DNA of 64,000 nucleotides, taken from positions 2,418,001 to 2,482,000 of the forward strand of contig NZ_JAPEMA010000001.1 of the NCBI RefSeq assembly GCF_026343185.1, written 5' to 3'. Positions within the stretch are counted from its first letter, which is position 1. Each line of letters opens with the position of its first letter. The position numbers were made by a program, and so were the translations under genes. Below the pieces are notes generated by a model, which saw only the letters and a list, made by a program, of their open reading frames with translations, was not told the DNA's origin and did no database searches. The stretch comes from Streptomyces sp. NBC_00091 (GTDB lineage: Bacteria; Actinomycetota; Actinomycetes; Streptomycetales; Streptomycetaceae). Positions 34,954-44,389 of the stretch are shown here, piece after piece.

Positions 34954-36429
34954 TCAGTCCCTCTTGCAGATCCGGTCGAGGAGGTTGGCCGTAGCCCGCT
35001 GGACGCGTTCGTCCACGTGCCCGGGGCGGTCGAGCGCCGGGGACCAGGCGAAGGTGCCGGACGCGAAGACCAGGGCGCCGCTGGGGGCCCGGTACAGGGA
35101 GGTCTCCTGGTGGCGCTTGGCCCCCTCGCTGTCGAGGTACGGGGAGTGCGCGAGCAGGATCCGGTCCTCGTGCTCGGGGAGCTGGGTGCGCGGGAAGTAG
35201 CGGTCGGCCTCGCCCGCCACCAGCCCGTCGAGCTCGTCGTTCTCGGCGGCGCCGGTGGACTCCCAGAGCCAGTGCGTGGCATTGCGCACGATCAGGGGCG
35301 CGGGCTCGGGGACCCGCCCCGCGTACTGGATGCCGAGCAGCTGCTGTTCCGGGCGGTCGACCTCGCGCCACAGGCTGGGGCGGCCGGGGCCGCGGCGTTT
35401 TCGGCAGGTCAGGAGCCGGTCCTCGACCCCGGAGGGCGAGGGGGACAGTTCGACCTGCCAGTACATGGTGTTGGCGGAGAGGAAGACGAGGGAGGTGCCG
35501 TGGTCGCGGGCCCGCTCGACGGTGCGGCGCATGGGGGCGGACCAGTACTCGTCGTGGCCGGGGAAGACCAGGCCCCGGTAGCGGGTCGGGTCGACGCGGC
35601 CGGCGTGCAGGTCGCGGGTGTCGGCGTAGGCGAGGTCGTAGCCGTAGCGCTCGGCCCAGCGGATGAAGTCGTAGGCGTGGCCCACGTGCAGGGGCAGGCC
35701 GGCGCCCGCGTAGGGGCGGTCGAAGGAGACGGTGATGGCGGCGTCGCGCTCGCCGAGCAGTCGGCCCTCCTCGTCCCAGGCGTGGTAGAGGCTGGCGCCG
35801 GTGCGGCCGTCCTCGGGGTAGAGGTTGTAGGCCTGCCAGGTGATGTCGGGGAGCAGCAGCAGGAGGTCGGCGGGGTGGTCGTCGCGGACCGTGAAGGGGA
35901 TGTGGGAGCGGTAGCCGTCGGCGGTGGTGAGGACCGCGACGTAGGCGCCGATGCTCCAGTACGAGGGGACCTGCAGCCGCCAGGACTGCCACCAGTGGTG
36001 GCAGGAGACGGTGCGGTCGGCGGTGAGCGGGGGCGGCTGGACGATGCCGGACAGCCGGGGGCTGGTGGTGATCTTGGAAGCGCCGTCCCCGCCGTAGTGG
36101 CCGATCCGGTAGACGTCGACCGAGAACTGCTGGGGCGGGTCGACGGTGATGTGGAAGTCGATGGCCTCGCCGGGGGCGACGGCTCCGGTGGAGGCGAAGC
36201 CCTTGATCTGGCGGTGGACGTCGTCGGCGGTGCGGGGGCCTCCGCCGCCGCGGGAGTGCTGGCCGGGGGCGGCCAGGGCCGGGTCCACGTACCAGGGGAC
36301 GACCTGGCCGGTGTCGTCGAAGTACAGCTCGCTGCCCCGGAACCAGGGCAGTGGGCCCTGGCCGAAGGGATCGGTCACCGCGTGCGCGAGCGCACCTGAC
36401 TCCCAACGCCGGATCTGGTCCGCACCCAT
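34954..36429 (-). CDS. N,N-dimethylformamidase beta-subunit-like protein
   Basis: The 491-residue protein is cytoplasmic by sequence (no signal). It is similar to the large subunit of N,N-dimethylformamidase in HYGGDGA, LLLLPDITWQAYNLY, FPGHDEYWSAPMRRTVERAR and ANTMYWQVEL. The motif FPGHDEYWS includes residues suggested for metal binding in that enzyme. The true reaction need not be DMF hydrolysis. ATG with a strong RBS (AGGGAGGGG). Confidence 0.85.
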   Translation of the reverse strand: MGADQIRRWESGALAHAVTDPFGQGPLPWFRGSELYFDDTGQVVPWYVDPALAAPGQHSRGGGGPRTADDVHRQIKGFASTGAVAPGEAIDFHITVDPPQQFSVDVYRIGHYGGDGASKITTSPRLSGIVQPPPLTADRTVSCHHWWQSWRLQVPSYWSIGAYVAVLTTADGYRSHIPFTVRDDHPADLLLLLPDITWQAYNLYPEDGRTGASLYHAWDEEGRLLGERDAAITVSFDRPYAGAGLPLHVGHAYDFIRWAERYGYDLAYADTRDLHAGRVDPTRYRGLVFPGHDEYWSAPMRRTVERARDHGTSLVFLSANTMYWQVELSPSPSGVEDRLLTCRKRRGPGRPSLWREVDRPEQQLLGIQYAGRVPEPAPLIVRNATHWLWESTGAAENDELDGLVAGEADRYFPRTQLPEHEDRILLAHSPYLDSEGAKRHQETSLYRAPSGALVFASGTFAWSPALDRPGHVDERVQRATANLLDRICKRD

Positions 36430-36674
36430 ACCGCTCCCCTCCCTCGCTCCCCCGAACGCCTTTTCCTCACTCTGGTGCGCGGCGGGTTTTCGGACACCCT
36501 TCCGCGACCGGTCCCAGCACATCACATAACGCACTCACTCCGTCACCGTTCGTCGTGAATTGACGGGACCGGAACGAAGGGCGCCGCTTTGCTGCGGGCC
36601 GGGTGGGGGCGCGGTCGGGGCTGGGTGCGGGCTCGGGCTGGGCTGGGTGCGGGCTCGGGCTGGGGCTGGGCGGC
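36430..36674. other. Intergenic region with 22-bp G-rich tandem repeat
   Basis: A perfect 22-bp direct repeat (ggctgggtgcgggctcgggctg at 36619-36640 and 36641-36662) sits inside a purine-rich tract just downstream of the membrane protein's stop. On the plus strand the G-runs could form a quadruplex. No gene seen. Confidence 0.6.
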
Positions 36675-38435
36675 TCAGACGAGGCGGACGGGCTTTTCCG
36701 GGCGTACGCCGCGCTCCGCGAGCCAGTCGCGCAGGGGCTCCGGGTCCCCGTCCTCGACGAGGGAGAGCACGCGGGGGGCGAGGTCCGCGCAGCGCTCGCC
36801 GCCGACCAGCAGGACGGGGCCGTCCAGCCAGTCCAGGCCCGGGCCGGCGCCGGCCGAGTCCACGGCGGCGCAGCAGACCAGGGCGGTGACGTGGTCGGCC
36901 AGCAGGTCCCGTCCGCTGCGCGGGGGCTGGAGGGGGAACAGCGGCAGGGTGTCCGCGCCGCCGCGGGCCTGGGGCTTCCCGGCTCCGGCGGCACGCTCCT
37001 CCCGGGCCAGGTCGCCGCTGAGCCGCCCGGCGAGGGCCTCTGCGGCGGCGCCGTCCCCGGCCGGGTCGGTGAGGTGGCCGAGGACCCGCTCCAGCGTCGG
37101 CCCGCCGAAGCGCTCGGCGGCTGACGGGGCGGCGGGGCTGCCGGACGCGGACCGCGGAGCGGCCCTGTCGGCCGGGGACGGCGCGCCCGTCGTCACCGGA
37201 ACCGGCTGATCCGGGGCCAGGGCCGCGGAGGTGTCCGCACGGCCCGCGGAGCCGGACAGGGCGTCCAGGGCGGCATGCAGTCGGGCCGCCTCCGTACGCC
37301 ACTTGCGGTCCACGACCTCGTCCGGGTAGGCCGCCCAGTCCACCGGCGACCAGTCCGGCCCGGCCTCGGCCGGACCGCCGTGGAAGAGGCGGGCCGCCAG
37401 CAAGGAGGCGGCCTCGTCGACCACCCCGGGCTGCTCCAGCAGATCGCAGGCGGGGCGCTCGCCGAGCCGCGAGGTGAACCCCTCGGCCAGCCGGTCCCGC
37501 CGGGACAGTTCGGTCAGGGCGGAGACCACCCCGGCGTCCAGGTGGGCCGGCCAGCGGCCCATCCGCCAGGCGGGCAGCGCGACCCGGGTCAGGAGCCGGT
37601 CCCAGCCCGCGTAGGCGAGGCCGACCTGCTCCTGGGCGACGATGCGCAGCCCGTAGTCCACACCCTGTGCACGGTCCGAGGCGGCCGCGGCGACCCCGCG
37701 CTCCATCTCGGTGGCGTCCGTCTGGCACAGCCGCAGCAGCAGCCGGGCGGGGCGGGCGATCCAGCCCAGGCCGGGCCGGCCGCCGACGTCCACCGCCGCG
37801 TCGAGTCCGCGCACGAAGCCGCGCGCGTCGGCTATGTCCGGATGCGCGGAGGGGCCCGTACCGGCGACGACCGGCGCGAGGACGGCCCGTAGCTCGGCGA
37901 CCCGCATCCACCACAGGAACGGCGAGCCGATCACGAGCACGGGGGCCGCGCCGGGCTCGGACTCCGGGCCGGCGGCTCCGGCTATGCTGGCCGATGTGCG
38001 CGCGGCGGCCCTGCGGTGGGCCGCATGGGTGCGGTCCTCCAGCCAGCTGTCGCAGTCCGGGGTCAGGGCTATCGCGGAGGGCGCCGGGACGTCCATCCGG
38101 TCGGCCAGGTCCCGCACCAGCCGGTAGAGGTCGGGCGCGGCGGCCTCCGGCAGCGGCACCGTCGGTGTCACGGCGGGGCCGGCGCGCAGCACCACGGCGC
38201 CGAATATCCCGCCCGCCAGCAGTACCAGCGCGGCCACCGCGCAGACGGCCAGGGTCACCGCCGGCCAGGGATCCCCGGCCAGCCGGCCCGTCATCCGGGC
38301 GGCGACGAGCACCACCGCGAGCGCTGCGGGCAGCAGCACGGCGGCCATGGCCCTGCTGCGGACCCGCAGCACGGCGAGAGCGCGCGAGCGCGCGGACGGC
38401 GCTCCCACTTCTGCGATCGAACCGGTTCCGGACAC
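36675..38435 (-). CDS. Membrane protein resembling an M48 peptidase without zinc site
   Basis: The 586-residue protein has two membrane helices (AAVLLPAALAVVLVAARM; AVTLAVCAVAALVLLAGGIFGAVVL). Then comes a region laid out like M48 (HtpX/Ste24) peptidases: LYRLVRDLADRMDVPAPSAIALTPDCDSWLE, then VLVIGSPFLWWMRVAELRAVLAPVVAG. M48 enzymes have VLAHELGH where this has VLAPVVAG, so the HExxH zinc motif is absent. The C-terminal 200 residues are Pro/Ala-rich and unrecognised. The similarity is by eye and could mislead; alternatively it is a conserved actinobacterial protein of unknown fold. Neighbours are purC/purD but no functional link is evident. Confidence 0.7.
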   Translation of the reverse strand: MSGTGSIAEVGAPSARSRALAVLRVRSRAMAAVLLPAALAVVLVAARMTGRLAGDPWPAVTLAVCAVAALVLLAGGIFGAVVLRAGPAVTPTVPLPEAAAPDLYRLVRDLADRMDVPAPSAIALTPDCDSWLEDRTHAAHRRAAARTSASIAGAAGPESEPGAAPVLVIGSPFLWWMRVAELRAVLAPVVAGTGPSAHPDIADARGFVRGLDAAVDVGGRPGLGWIARPARLLLRLCQTDATEMERGVAAAASDRAQGVDYGLRIVAQEQVGLAYAGWDRLLTRVALPAWRMGRWPAHLDAGVVSALTELSRRDRLAEGFTSRLGERPACDLLEQPGVVDEAASLLAARLFHGGPAEAGPDWSPVDWAAYPDEVVDRKWRTEAARLHAALDALSGSAGRADTSAALAPDQPVPVTTGAPSPADRAAPRSASGSPAAPSAAERFGGPTLERVLGHLTDPAGDGAAAEALAGRLSGDLAREERAAGAGKPQARGGADTLPLFPLQPPRSGRDLLADHVTALVCCAAVDSAGAGPGLDWLDGPVLLVGGERCADLAPRVLSLVEDGDPEPLRDWLAERGVRPEKPVRLV

Positions 38436-38676
38436 GGCCGGACCTCACCCCCTCTGCCCTGCGGCGGCTTTGCTCACTCCCCCACTGTGACACCCGCCAC
38501 TGACATCGCAATGCCGGTGGGCCATGTGCCGGAATGCTTGCGCCGCACCATAGTTGGGGCGGGGGCGGACGTCAGGCAGACCGGGTGACGATCACCCGAT
38601 GGAATGGCTTTGGCTAAAGGTGGATGCGTTCGAACGCGGCTGGATGCAGTCGCACGCGACGGGCGCGGACGCACGC

Positions 38677-38713
38677 GCGGGCCCGGTGCACGCCTTCCGC
38701 GCACCGGGCCCGC
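38677..38713 (-). terminator. Terminator of purD
   Basis: A 13-bp perfect stem (38677-38689 with 38701-38713), 20 bp after the purD stop. The rest of 38436-38732 holds no gene. Confidence 0.85.
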
Positions 38714-38732
38714 CTCGCCACAACCCTGCCGG

Positions 38733-39986
38733 TCAGCGGCCTTCGGCCGCCTTGGCCGCAATGTCCGTGCGGTACTGCGAGCCGTCGAGCTTGATCCGCC
38801 CGGCCGCCTTATACGCCTTCGCCCGCGCCTGTGCCAGATCGGAACCGGTCGCCGTCACCGAGAGCACCCGCCCGCCCGCGCTGACGACCGCGTCGCCCTC
38901 GCGCCGGGTCCCGGCGTGCAGCACGTACGCGTCGGGCGCGTCCTGGGCCGCCACCTCGTCCAGGCCCTCGATCGGGTCGCCGGTGCGCGGGGTGTCGGGG
39001 TAGTTGTGGGAGGCGATGACCACCGTGACGGCCGCCTCGTCGCTCCAGTTGAGCGGCGGTTCGGCGGCCAGGGTGCCGTTGGCGGCGTTGAGGAACACGC
39101 TCGCGATCGGGGTGCGCAGCCGGGCCAGGACCACCTGGGTCTCGGGGTCGCCGAAGCGGGCGTTGAACTCGATGACCCGGGTGCCGCGGCTGGTGATGGC
39201 CAGGCCCGCGTAGAGCAGCCCGGAGAAGGGGGTGCCGCGGTGGCGGAGCTCGTCGACGGTCGGCTGGAGGACCAGCTCCATGACCTCGTCGACCAGCTTC
39301 GGGTCGGCCCACGGGAGCGGGGAGTACGCGCCCATGCCGCCGGTGTTGGGGCCCTGGTCCCCGTCGAGCGCGCGCTTGAAGTCCTGCGCGGGCTGGAGGG
39401 GCAGCACGGTGACGCCGTCGGTGATGGCGAAGAGGGAGACCTCGGGGCCGTCGAGGTACTCCTCGATGACGACCCGCTCGCAGGCCAGCGCGTGGGCGCG
39501 GGCGGCGGCCCGGTCCTCGGTGACCACGACGCCCTTGCCGGCCGCGAGGCCGTCGTCCTTGACGACGTAGGGGGCGCCGAAGGCGTCGAGGGCCGCGTCG
39601 ACCTCCTCGGCGGTGGTGCAGACGTAGCTGCGCGCGGTCGGGACCCCGGCCGCGGCCATCACGTCCTTGGCGAAGGCCTTGGAGCCCTCCAGCCGGGCCG
39701 CCTCGGCGGACGGGCCGAAGACGGGGATGCCGGCCGCGCGGACGGCGTCGGCGACCCCGGCGACCAGGGGCGCCTCCGGGCCGACGACGACCAGCCCGGC
39801 GCCGAGTTCGGTGGCGAGCGCGGCGACCGCCGCGCCGTCGAGGGCGTCGACCGGGCGCAGCTCCGCCACCTCGGCGATGCCGGCGTTGCCGGGGGCGCAG
39901 TACAGCGCGGAGACGTCGGGGTCGAGGGACAGAGAGCGGCACAGGGCATGTTCGCGGGCGCCGCCGCCGATGACGAGGACCTTCAC
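38733..39986 (-). CDS. purD: Phosphoribosylamine-glycine ligase
   Basis: The 417-residue GAR synthetase is an ATP-grasp enzyme of purine synthesis step 2. Motifs: [58 protein letters not shown] and [16 protein letters not shown] start. A gap of 60 bp separates it from dnaX upstream. Confidence 0.97.
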   Translation of the reverse strand: MKVLVIGGGAREHALCRSLSLDPDVSALYCAPGNAGIAEVAELRPVDALDGAAVAALATELGAGLVVVGPEAPLVAGVADAVRAAGIPVFGPSAEAARLEGSKAFAKDVMAAAGVPTARSYVCTTAEEVDAALDAFGAPYVVKDDGLAAGKGVVVTEDRAAARAHALACERVVIEEYLDGPEVSLFAITDGVTVLPLQPAQDFKRALDGDQGPNTGGMGAYSPLPWADPKLVDEVMELVLQPTVDELRHRGTPFSGLLYAGLAITSRGTRVIEFNARFGDPETQVVLARLRTPIASVFLNAANGTLAAEPPLNWSDEAAVTVVIASHNYPDTPRTGDPIEGLDEVAAQDAPDAYVLHAGTRREGDAVVSAGGRVLSVTATGSDLAQARAKAYKAAGRIKLDGSQYRTDIAAKAAEGR

Positions 39987-40046
39987 GCCGCCCAGGGTAG
40001 CCCGGACGGCCTGGCCGGTTTCGTGCGGCCACCCAATCAGCAGGGG

Positions 40047-42431
40047 CTACTCATTCGTGTATTCCTCCACAACGGTCGCTCCGAGCTCGCGCACGATCAG
40101 GTCGTGTCCGGTCAGGGCGCTCTCCACGAGGTCCGGATCGTCCTCCTCCGCGAAGTCGTCCTCGGGGGCGACCGGCGGGGGCGCCTGCCGTACGGGCGGC
40201 TGCTGTGCGGGGGCCGACTGCTGGGCCTGCTGCTGCGGCGGCTGGTACGCGGGGGCCGGAGGCTGCTGGGCCTGCTGGGCCGGCGGGGGCGGGCTGTAGG
40301 CGGGGGCGGGCGGCGCGGAGTACGAGGAGGACGCGGCCGGAGCCGGTCCGCCGCCGCCGCCGACCACGGCGTCGATCTTCCAGTTGACCTGGAACTGCTC
40401 GGCCAGCACCGCCTTGAGGACGTCCTCGCTGCCGCTGCTCGCGAAGTTGTCGCGGGCTCCGGCATTGGGGAAGCCGAGCTGGAGGGTGGTTCCGTCGAAG
40501 CCCACGACCTGGGCGTTCTGGCTGAGCAGGATCCAGGTGAAGCGGCGGCGGTTCTTGACGGCCTCCAGGACGCCGGGCCACATCGCCTGGACCTGCCCGG
40601 CGCCGGCGGCCATGCCGGGGGAGGGCGCGGCGGGAGCGGCGGAGGCGGCGGGGGCCGCGACCGGGGCGGGAGCGGGAGCCTGGGCCGGGGCGCCGCTGCC
40701 GGGCGCGGCGGCACTGGGCCACGCCCCGGCGGCGGGAGCGGCCTGCGCGGCGGGGGCGGCCATGCCGGGGGAGGGCGCGGCGGGAGCGGCGGAGGCGGCG
40801 GGGGCCGCGACCGGGGCGGGAGCGGGAGCCTGGGCCGGGGCGCCGCTGCCGGGCGCGGCGGCACTGGGCCACGCCCCGGCGGCGGGAGCGGCCTGCGCGG
40901 CGGGGGCGGCGGCTCCCGGCCAGGCTCCGGGCGCGGGCGCACCACCGCCGGGCTGCGCGGCACCGGGCCACGCGCCGGGCGCGGAAGCGGGCGCGGCGGG
41001 CGCGGGCGCCTGCACCGGAGCCGGTGCGGGAGCAGGCACGGGCGCGGGAGCAGGCACGGGCGCAGCCACGGGCGCGGGCGCCTGCACCGGCGCGGGGGCT
41101 GCCGCCACCACGGCCGGAGCCTCCTCCGGCACGGGACCCCGTACGGCGGCACGCGCGGCCGCGACCCCGCCGCCCGGCCCGGCCGGGGCCATGCCGTGCG
41201 CCTCGGGCCCGGGCACGTACCCCAGGGCGGGGGCGGCGGCGGGCGGCGCCACGAAGCCGGTGCCGGCGGGCGGGCCGCTGCGCTCCAGCCGGTCGAGCCG
41301 GGCCTGGAAGGACCGCTCGTCGTCGAAGGCGGCCGGCAGCAGCACCCGGGCGCAGATCAGCTCGAGCTGGAGCCGGGGCGAGGTCGCACCGCGCATCTCG
41401 GTCAGCCCGGCGTTGACCAGGTCGGCGGCGCGCGACAGCTCGGCGGCGCCGAAGACGGAGGCCTGGGCCTGCATCCGCTCCACGACATCGGCGGGGGCGT
41501 CGATGAGCCCCTTCTCCCCGGCGTCGGGCACGGCGGCCAGGATCACCAGGTCGCGCAGCCGCTCCAGCAGGTCGGCCACGAAGCGGCGGGGATCGTTCCC
41601 GCCCTCCACCACCCGGTCCACGACCTCGAAGGCGGCGGCGCCGTCCCCGGCCGCGAAAGCGTCCACGACGGAGTCGAGCAGCGAGCCTTCGGTGTAGCCG
41701 AGGAGCGAGGTCGCCATGGCATACGTCACACCGTCATCAGCCGCCCCGGCGAGCAGCTGGTCCATGACGGACATGGAGTCACGCACGGAGCCGGCACCGG
41801 CGCGCACGACGAGCGGCAGCACGCCGTCCTCGACCTTGGCGCCCTCGCGTCCGCAGACCTCGCCGAGGTAGTCGCGCAGCGTCCCGGGCGGCACGAGCCG
41901 GAAGGGGTAGTGGTGCGTCCTGGACCGGATCGTCCCGATGACCTTCTCGGGCTCGGTCGTCGCGAAGATGAACTTGAGGTGCTCCGGCGGCTCCTCGACC
42001 ACCTTCAGCAGGGCGTTGAAGCCCGCCGAGGTGACCATGTGGGCCTCATCGATGATGTAGATCTTGTAGCGGCTCGAAGCGGGCCCGAAGAACGCCTTTT
42101 CGCGCAGGTCACGGGCATCGTCCACACCACCGTGCGAGGCGGCGTCGATCTCGATGACGTCGATCGACCCCGGCCCGTTCCTGGCCAGGTCCTGGCAGGA
42201 CTGGCACTCCCCGCAGGGGTCGGGCGTGGGGCCCTGCTCGCAGTTCAGGCACCTGGCCAGAATCCGCGCGCTGGTCGTCTTTCCACAGCCTCGCGGCCCG
42301 CTGAACAGGTACGCGTGGTTGACCCGGTTGTTCCGCAGGGCCTGCATCAGCGGGGCAGTGACATGCTCCTGCCCGATGACCTCGGCGAACGACTCGGGGC
42401 GATAGCGGCGGTACAGCGCAAGGGACGACAC
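40047..42431 (-). CDS. dnaX: DNA polymerase III subunits gamma/tau
   Basis: The 794-residue clamp-loader ATPase starts at GTG (VSSLALYRRYRPESF, the canonical DnaX N-terminus). Walker A GPRGCGKT (45-52); zinc module CLNCEQGPTPDPCGECQSC; IYIIDEAHM; FATTEPEKV; sensor RTHHYPFRLV. Domain III ends near residue 395. Then comes a long Pro/Ala-rich linker (about 400-640) with a duplicated 50-residue block, a tau-like domain (MWPGVLEAVKNRRRFTWILLSQNAQV), a Gln/Pro-rich tail and an acidic end. I see no obvious frameshift site, so a separate short gamma product is not supported. Confidence 0.96.
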   Translation of the reverse strand: MSSLALYRRYRPESFAEVIGQEHVTAPLMQALRNNRVNHAYLFSGPRGCGKTTSARILARCLNCEQGPTPDPCGECQSCQDLARNGPGSIDVIEIDAASHGGVDDARDLREKAFFGPASSRYKIYIIDEAHMVTSAGFNALLKVVEEPPEHLKFIFATTEPEKVIGTIRSRTHHYPFRLVPPGTLRDYLGEVCGREGAKVEDGVLPLVVRAGAGSVRDSMSVMDQLLAGAADDGVTYAMATSLLGYTEGSLLDSVVDAFAAGDGAAAFEVVDRVVEGGNDPRRFVADLLERLRDLVILAAVPDAGEKGLIDAPADVVERMQAQASVFGAAELSRAADLVNAGLTEMRGATSPRLQLELICARVLLPAAFDDERSFQARLDRLERSGPPAGTGFVAPPAAAPALGYVPGPEAHGMAPAGPGGGVAAARAAVRGPVPEEAPAVVAAAPAPVQAPAPVAAPVPAPAPVPAPAPAPVQAPAPAAPASAPGAWPGAAQPGGGAPAPGAWPGAAAPAAQAAPAAGAWPSAAAPGSGAPAQAPAPAPVAAPAASAAPAAPSPGMAAPAAQAAPAAGAWPSAAAPGSGAPAQAPAPAPVAAPAASAAPAAPSPGMAAGAGQVQAMWPGVLEAVKNRRRFTWILLSQNAQVVGFDGTTLQLGFPNAGARDNFASSGSEDVLKAVLAEQFQVNWKIDAVVGGGGGPAPAASSSYSAPPAPAYSPPPPAQQAQQPPAPAYQPPQQQAQQSAPAQQPPVRQAPPPVAPEDDFAEEDDPDLVESALTGHDLIVRELGATVVEEYTNE
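40611..40910. repeat. Exact 150-bp tandem duplication in dnaX linker
   Basis: 40611-40760 and 40761-40910 are identical on inspection line by line and encode the same 50 Pro/Ala-rich residues. Perfect identity in a coding region implies a recent duplication or continuing homogenisation. Confidence 0.95.
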
Positions 42432-42496
42432 GTATACGAGGTTATCCGGGCCCACCGACAACAGCGGCCCGCCGCCGCCCCCGGAACGCAAAGCGC

Positions 42497-42592
42497 CCCC
42501 CACGCACCCGCCAGAGCCCACTTACCCTTGCTGCCTTCCGGCCCTGGGGGAGTTGGGTGAGATAGCGCCACGTGAGGGGCTGGCCCCACCCT
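42497..42592 (-). ncRNA. ffs: Signal recognition particle RNA (4.5S-like)
   Basis: The minus strand reads cccagggccggaaggcagcaagggtaag, the conserved apical hairpin of bacterial SRP RNA (GGAAG tetraloop region and the AGCA bulge that binds Ffh). Flanking sequences pair in the expected long helix (cccctcacg near the 5' end with cgtgggggg near the 3' end). The position just upstream of dnaX is usual in actinobacteria. Ends are approximate. Confidence 0.88.
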
Positions 42593-42735
42593 AGCCGATA
42601 CAGGCCCCGGGAATCGACCCGGTCCGGATCCGCCCGCCGATCGGATCCGCGTCCGGACCCGATCGGGACCCGCTCCGGACCACCCATCCGGATCGTGTTC
42701 GCGAGCACCCCTCAACGTCTTGTATTGTTTGCGGC

Positions 42736-42823
42736 GGAGGATTCGCCTAGTGGCCTAGGGCGCACGCTTGGAAAGCGTGTTGGGGGCAACCCCTCACGAG
42801 TTCGAATCTCGTATCCTCCGCCA
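42736..42823 (+). tRNA. tRNA-Ser (GGA)
   Basis: Class II tRNA with long variable arm, anticodon GGA in CACGC/GCGTG, discriminator G at 42820 and an encoded CCA (42821-42823). It marks the left border of an accessory stretch. Confidence 0.95.
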
Positions 42824-42841
42824 GTGCCTCACCGGGCACTT

Positions 42842-42875
42842 GAAGGCCCCGACCGGGAAACCGGCCGGGGCCTTC
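42842..42875 (+). terminator. Terminator of tRNA-Ser
   Basis: A 15-bp stem gaaggccccgaccgg/ccggccggggccttc with one mismatch, loop gaaa. Confidence 0.85.
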
Positions 42876-42953
42876 TGCGTTCCGTGGTCTCAGTTCCAGT
42901 CTCAGTTGCATGCCGCACAACCGGACGATCCGCCACGTTTCGGCCTCGACGTC

Positions 42954-43382
42954 CTATCCCCCGTGTTCCCAAGGGTTCAGCAGAAGTGCGCCCGATCGCG
43001 CCAGATGCTTGCTGTTGCGGCTCACCAGCGTCCAGTCGTTCGCCAGCGCGGTGGCGGCGATGAGCGCATCGGGGGGATCGATGCTGGTCCCGGCACTCTT
43101 GAGCCTCCGGTGAAGAGCGAGGTAGGCGAGTGCCTCCCGCTCTCCGACGGTGGCGATCCGGTCGCGGTACTGATCACGGATGTCCGCGAGCGCCCGCTCG
43201 AAAGCGGTACGCCGCACCAGATCCGGCGTCCCCTGGACGCCCACCTCGATCTCCGCGATCGTGATGACGCTCAGGTAGAGGGCAGGAGCTGGAACCGAGC
43301 GCGCCCAGGCGACGACGGCCGGGGCAGGCTTCGGCCGGGTGGTGATCTCAGCGACCACATTGGTGTCGAGCAGATAGATCAC
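42954..43382 (-). CDS. vapC: VapC-type PIN-domain ribonuclease toxin
   Basis: The 142-residue PIN domain has the acidic quartet expected of VapC: D6 (YLLDTNVV), E44 (TIAEIEVG), D105 (IDPPDALIAATA), and N123 (LVSRNSKHL) in the fourth position. VapC toxins cleave tRNA or rRNA when not held by the antitoxin. The GTG start overlaps the stop of the upstream small gene (GTGA), the standard antitoxin-toxin order. Confidence 0.92.
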   Translation of the reverse strand: MIYLLDTNVVAEITTRPKPAPAVVAWARSVPAPALYLSVITIAEIEVGVQGTPDLVRRTAFERALADIRDQYRDRIATVGEREALAYLALHRRLKSAGTSIDPPDALIAATALANDWTLVSRNSKHLARSGALLLNPWEHGG

Positions 43383-43654
43383 TCGCCGTCCGCCGCGTCG
43401 CCGTAGGACCGCTGCCCGAACTCCAGCCCCTCGAACGGGGCCGCCGTAAGCCGTTCGAGAAACCCGTCGCTGCCCAGGGTCGCCCAGCGGTGAAGCATGC
43501 CAGGCAGGGCATCGATGTCGGTGTCGGCGAGCTCGGCATCGAAGTGCCCGAGTTGCTGCTCGGGCAGAGACTCCCGGATCTCCCGGATCGTCCGGAGCGG
43601 ATGAGGATCCTCAGGTCTGCGCGGCGGGAGCGGCAGATTCGGGGCAGTGCTCAT
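43379..43654 (-). CDS. Putative antitoxin (DUF6247-like) of the PIN toxin
   Basis: The 91-residue protein contains RTIREIRESLPEQQLGHFDAELADTDIDALPGMLHRWA, a pattern I recall from small streptomycete proteins encoded before PIN toxins (DUF6247-like). It lacks a plain ribbon-helix-helix or AbrB signature. Translational overlap with vapC and its size argue for an antitoxin. The assignment rests on context. Confidence 0.7.
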   Translation of the reverse strand: MSTAPNLPLPPRRPEDPHPLRTIREIRESLPEQQLGHFDAELADTDIDALPGMLHRWATLGSDGFLERLTAAPFEGLEFGQRSYGDAADGE

Positions 43655-44152
43655 GATCGGCTCCTCCACGCTGTGGTCCACGGGCCCATGCCTGAAGACC
43701 ACCCTAGGCCGGACAACCCTGGAGAAGGCCGAGAACGACCCGAATCCGAGCTTTGACGGAGCGCATCCGCCGAATCGCCCGTCGGCGATGTCCGGCAGCC
43801 GCGGTCCGCCTGCGACAGCGCCTGCCCTGTCACCACCGACGACAAGGCACACACGATGAACCCAGGAGCCAGTCGCGCCACGCAGTACGAGCCGTGACGC
43901 CTGTCGCCGTGTTCGCCGCAGCACAGGCAGTAGCCAGACTGCGCCCGCAGCGGCGGACACAGCCGTGCGCGTGGCGGGGCCGGCTCCGTCGACCGTCAGG
44001 CCTTTTAGCGCAAGGTCGACATGGTCAGCTGAGACCGAGGACCTCACTCTGCCGCAGGCCGAGCGGCACCTGTCGAGTGCCGCCACGCATGCCCCTTACT
44101 ACCACCCCCCATTATTTCCTTGGGCCTGACCTAGTGGCGCGAGAGGAAAAAC
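43655..44152. other. Accessory intergenic stretch without a confident gene
   Basis: These 498 bp contain several short open frames with no RBS, domain or normal composition. GC falls towards the right end (44090-44152). It may be decayed coding sequence. Confidence 0.4.
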
Positions 44153-44386
44153 ATGCGCGATGTCTTCACTCTCATCAGTGAACGAGTTCAGCGTGACTGC
44201 GGCGGGGAACCGATCTGCACACATGTCGGCGATGTTCAAGTGTGCGCGATCAAGAGCCATCCCACCTATCAGGCGTTGCGCGCGAAAGTTCAACTTGGCC
44301 GAACGAAGTCCGCAGCAAGCTTGCGCCTCTGGGAATCGGTGGACACTTTGGCGAGGGAAAGCGATCAACGGGAGGGGGAGAAATGA
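44153..44386 (+). CDS. Unrecognised 77-residue protein, first of a two-gene unit
   Basis: ATG with a clear RBS (gagagga, 7 nt upstream). The product is small, soluble and has three Cys (DCGGEPICTHVGDVQVC), then a basic helix-like C-terminus ending in Glu/Lys-rich REGEK. It is followed after 3 bp by a larger gene read in the same direction, so the pair is probably one operon. Codon use is less GC-biased than in the core genes, which suggests recent acquisition. No family recognised. Confidence 0.55.
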   Translation: MRDVFTLISERVQRDCGGEPICTHVGDVQVCAIKSHPTYQALRAKVQLGRTKSAASLRLWESVDTLARESDQREGEK

Positions 44387-44389
44387 CTG

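Noticed and set aside
40047..42431. Programmed frameshift in dnaX giving a short gamma subunit
   Set aside because: No run of A or slippery heptamer with a following hairpin was seen in the expected region.
38604..42560. 1318-codon plus-strand frame across purD and dnaX
   Set aside because: Antisense to two well-defined genes; composition is typical of a shadow frame.
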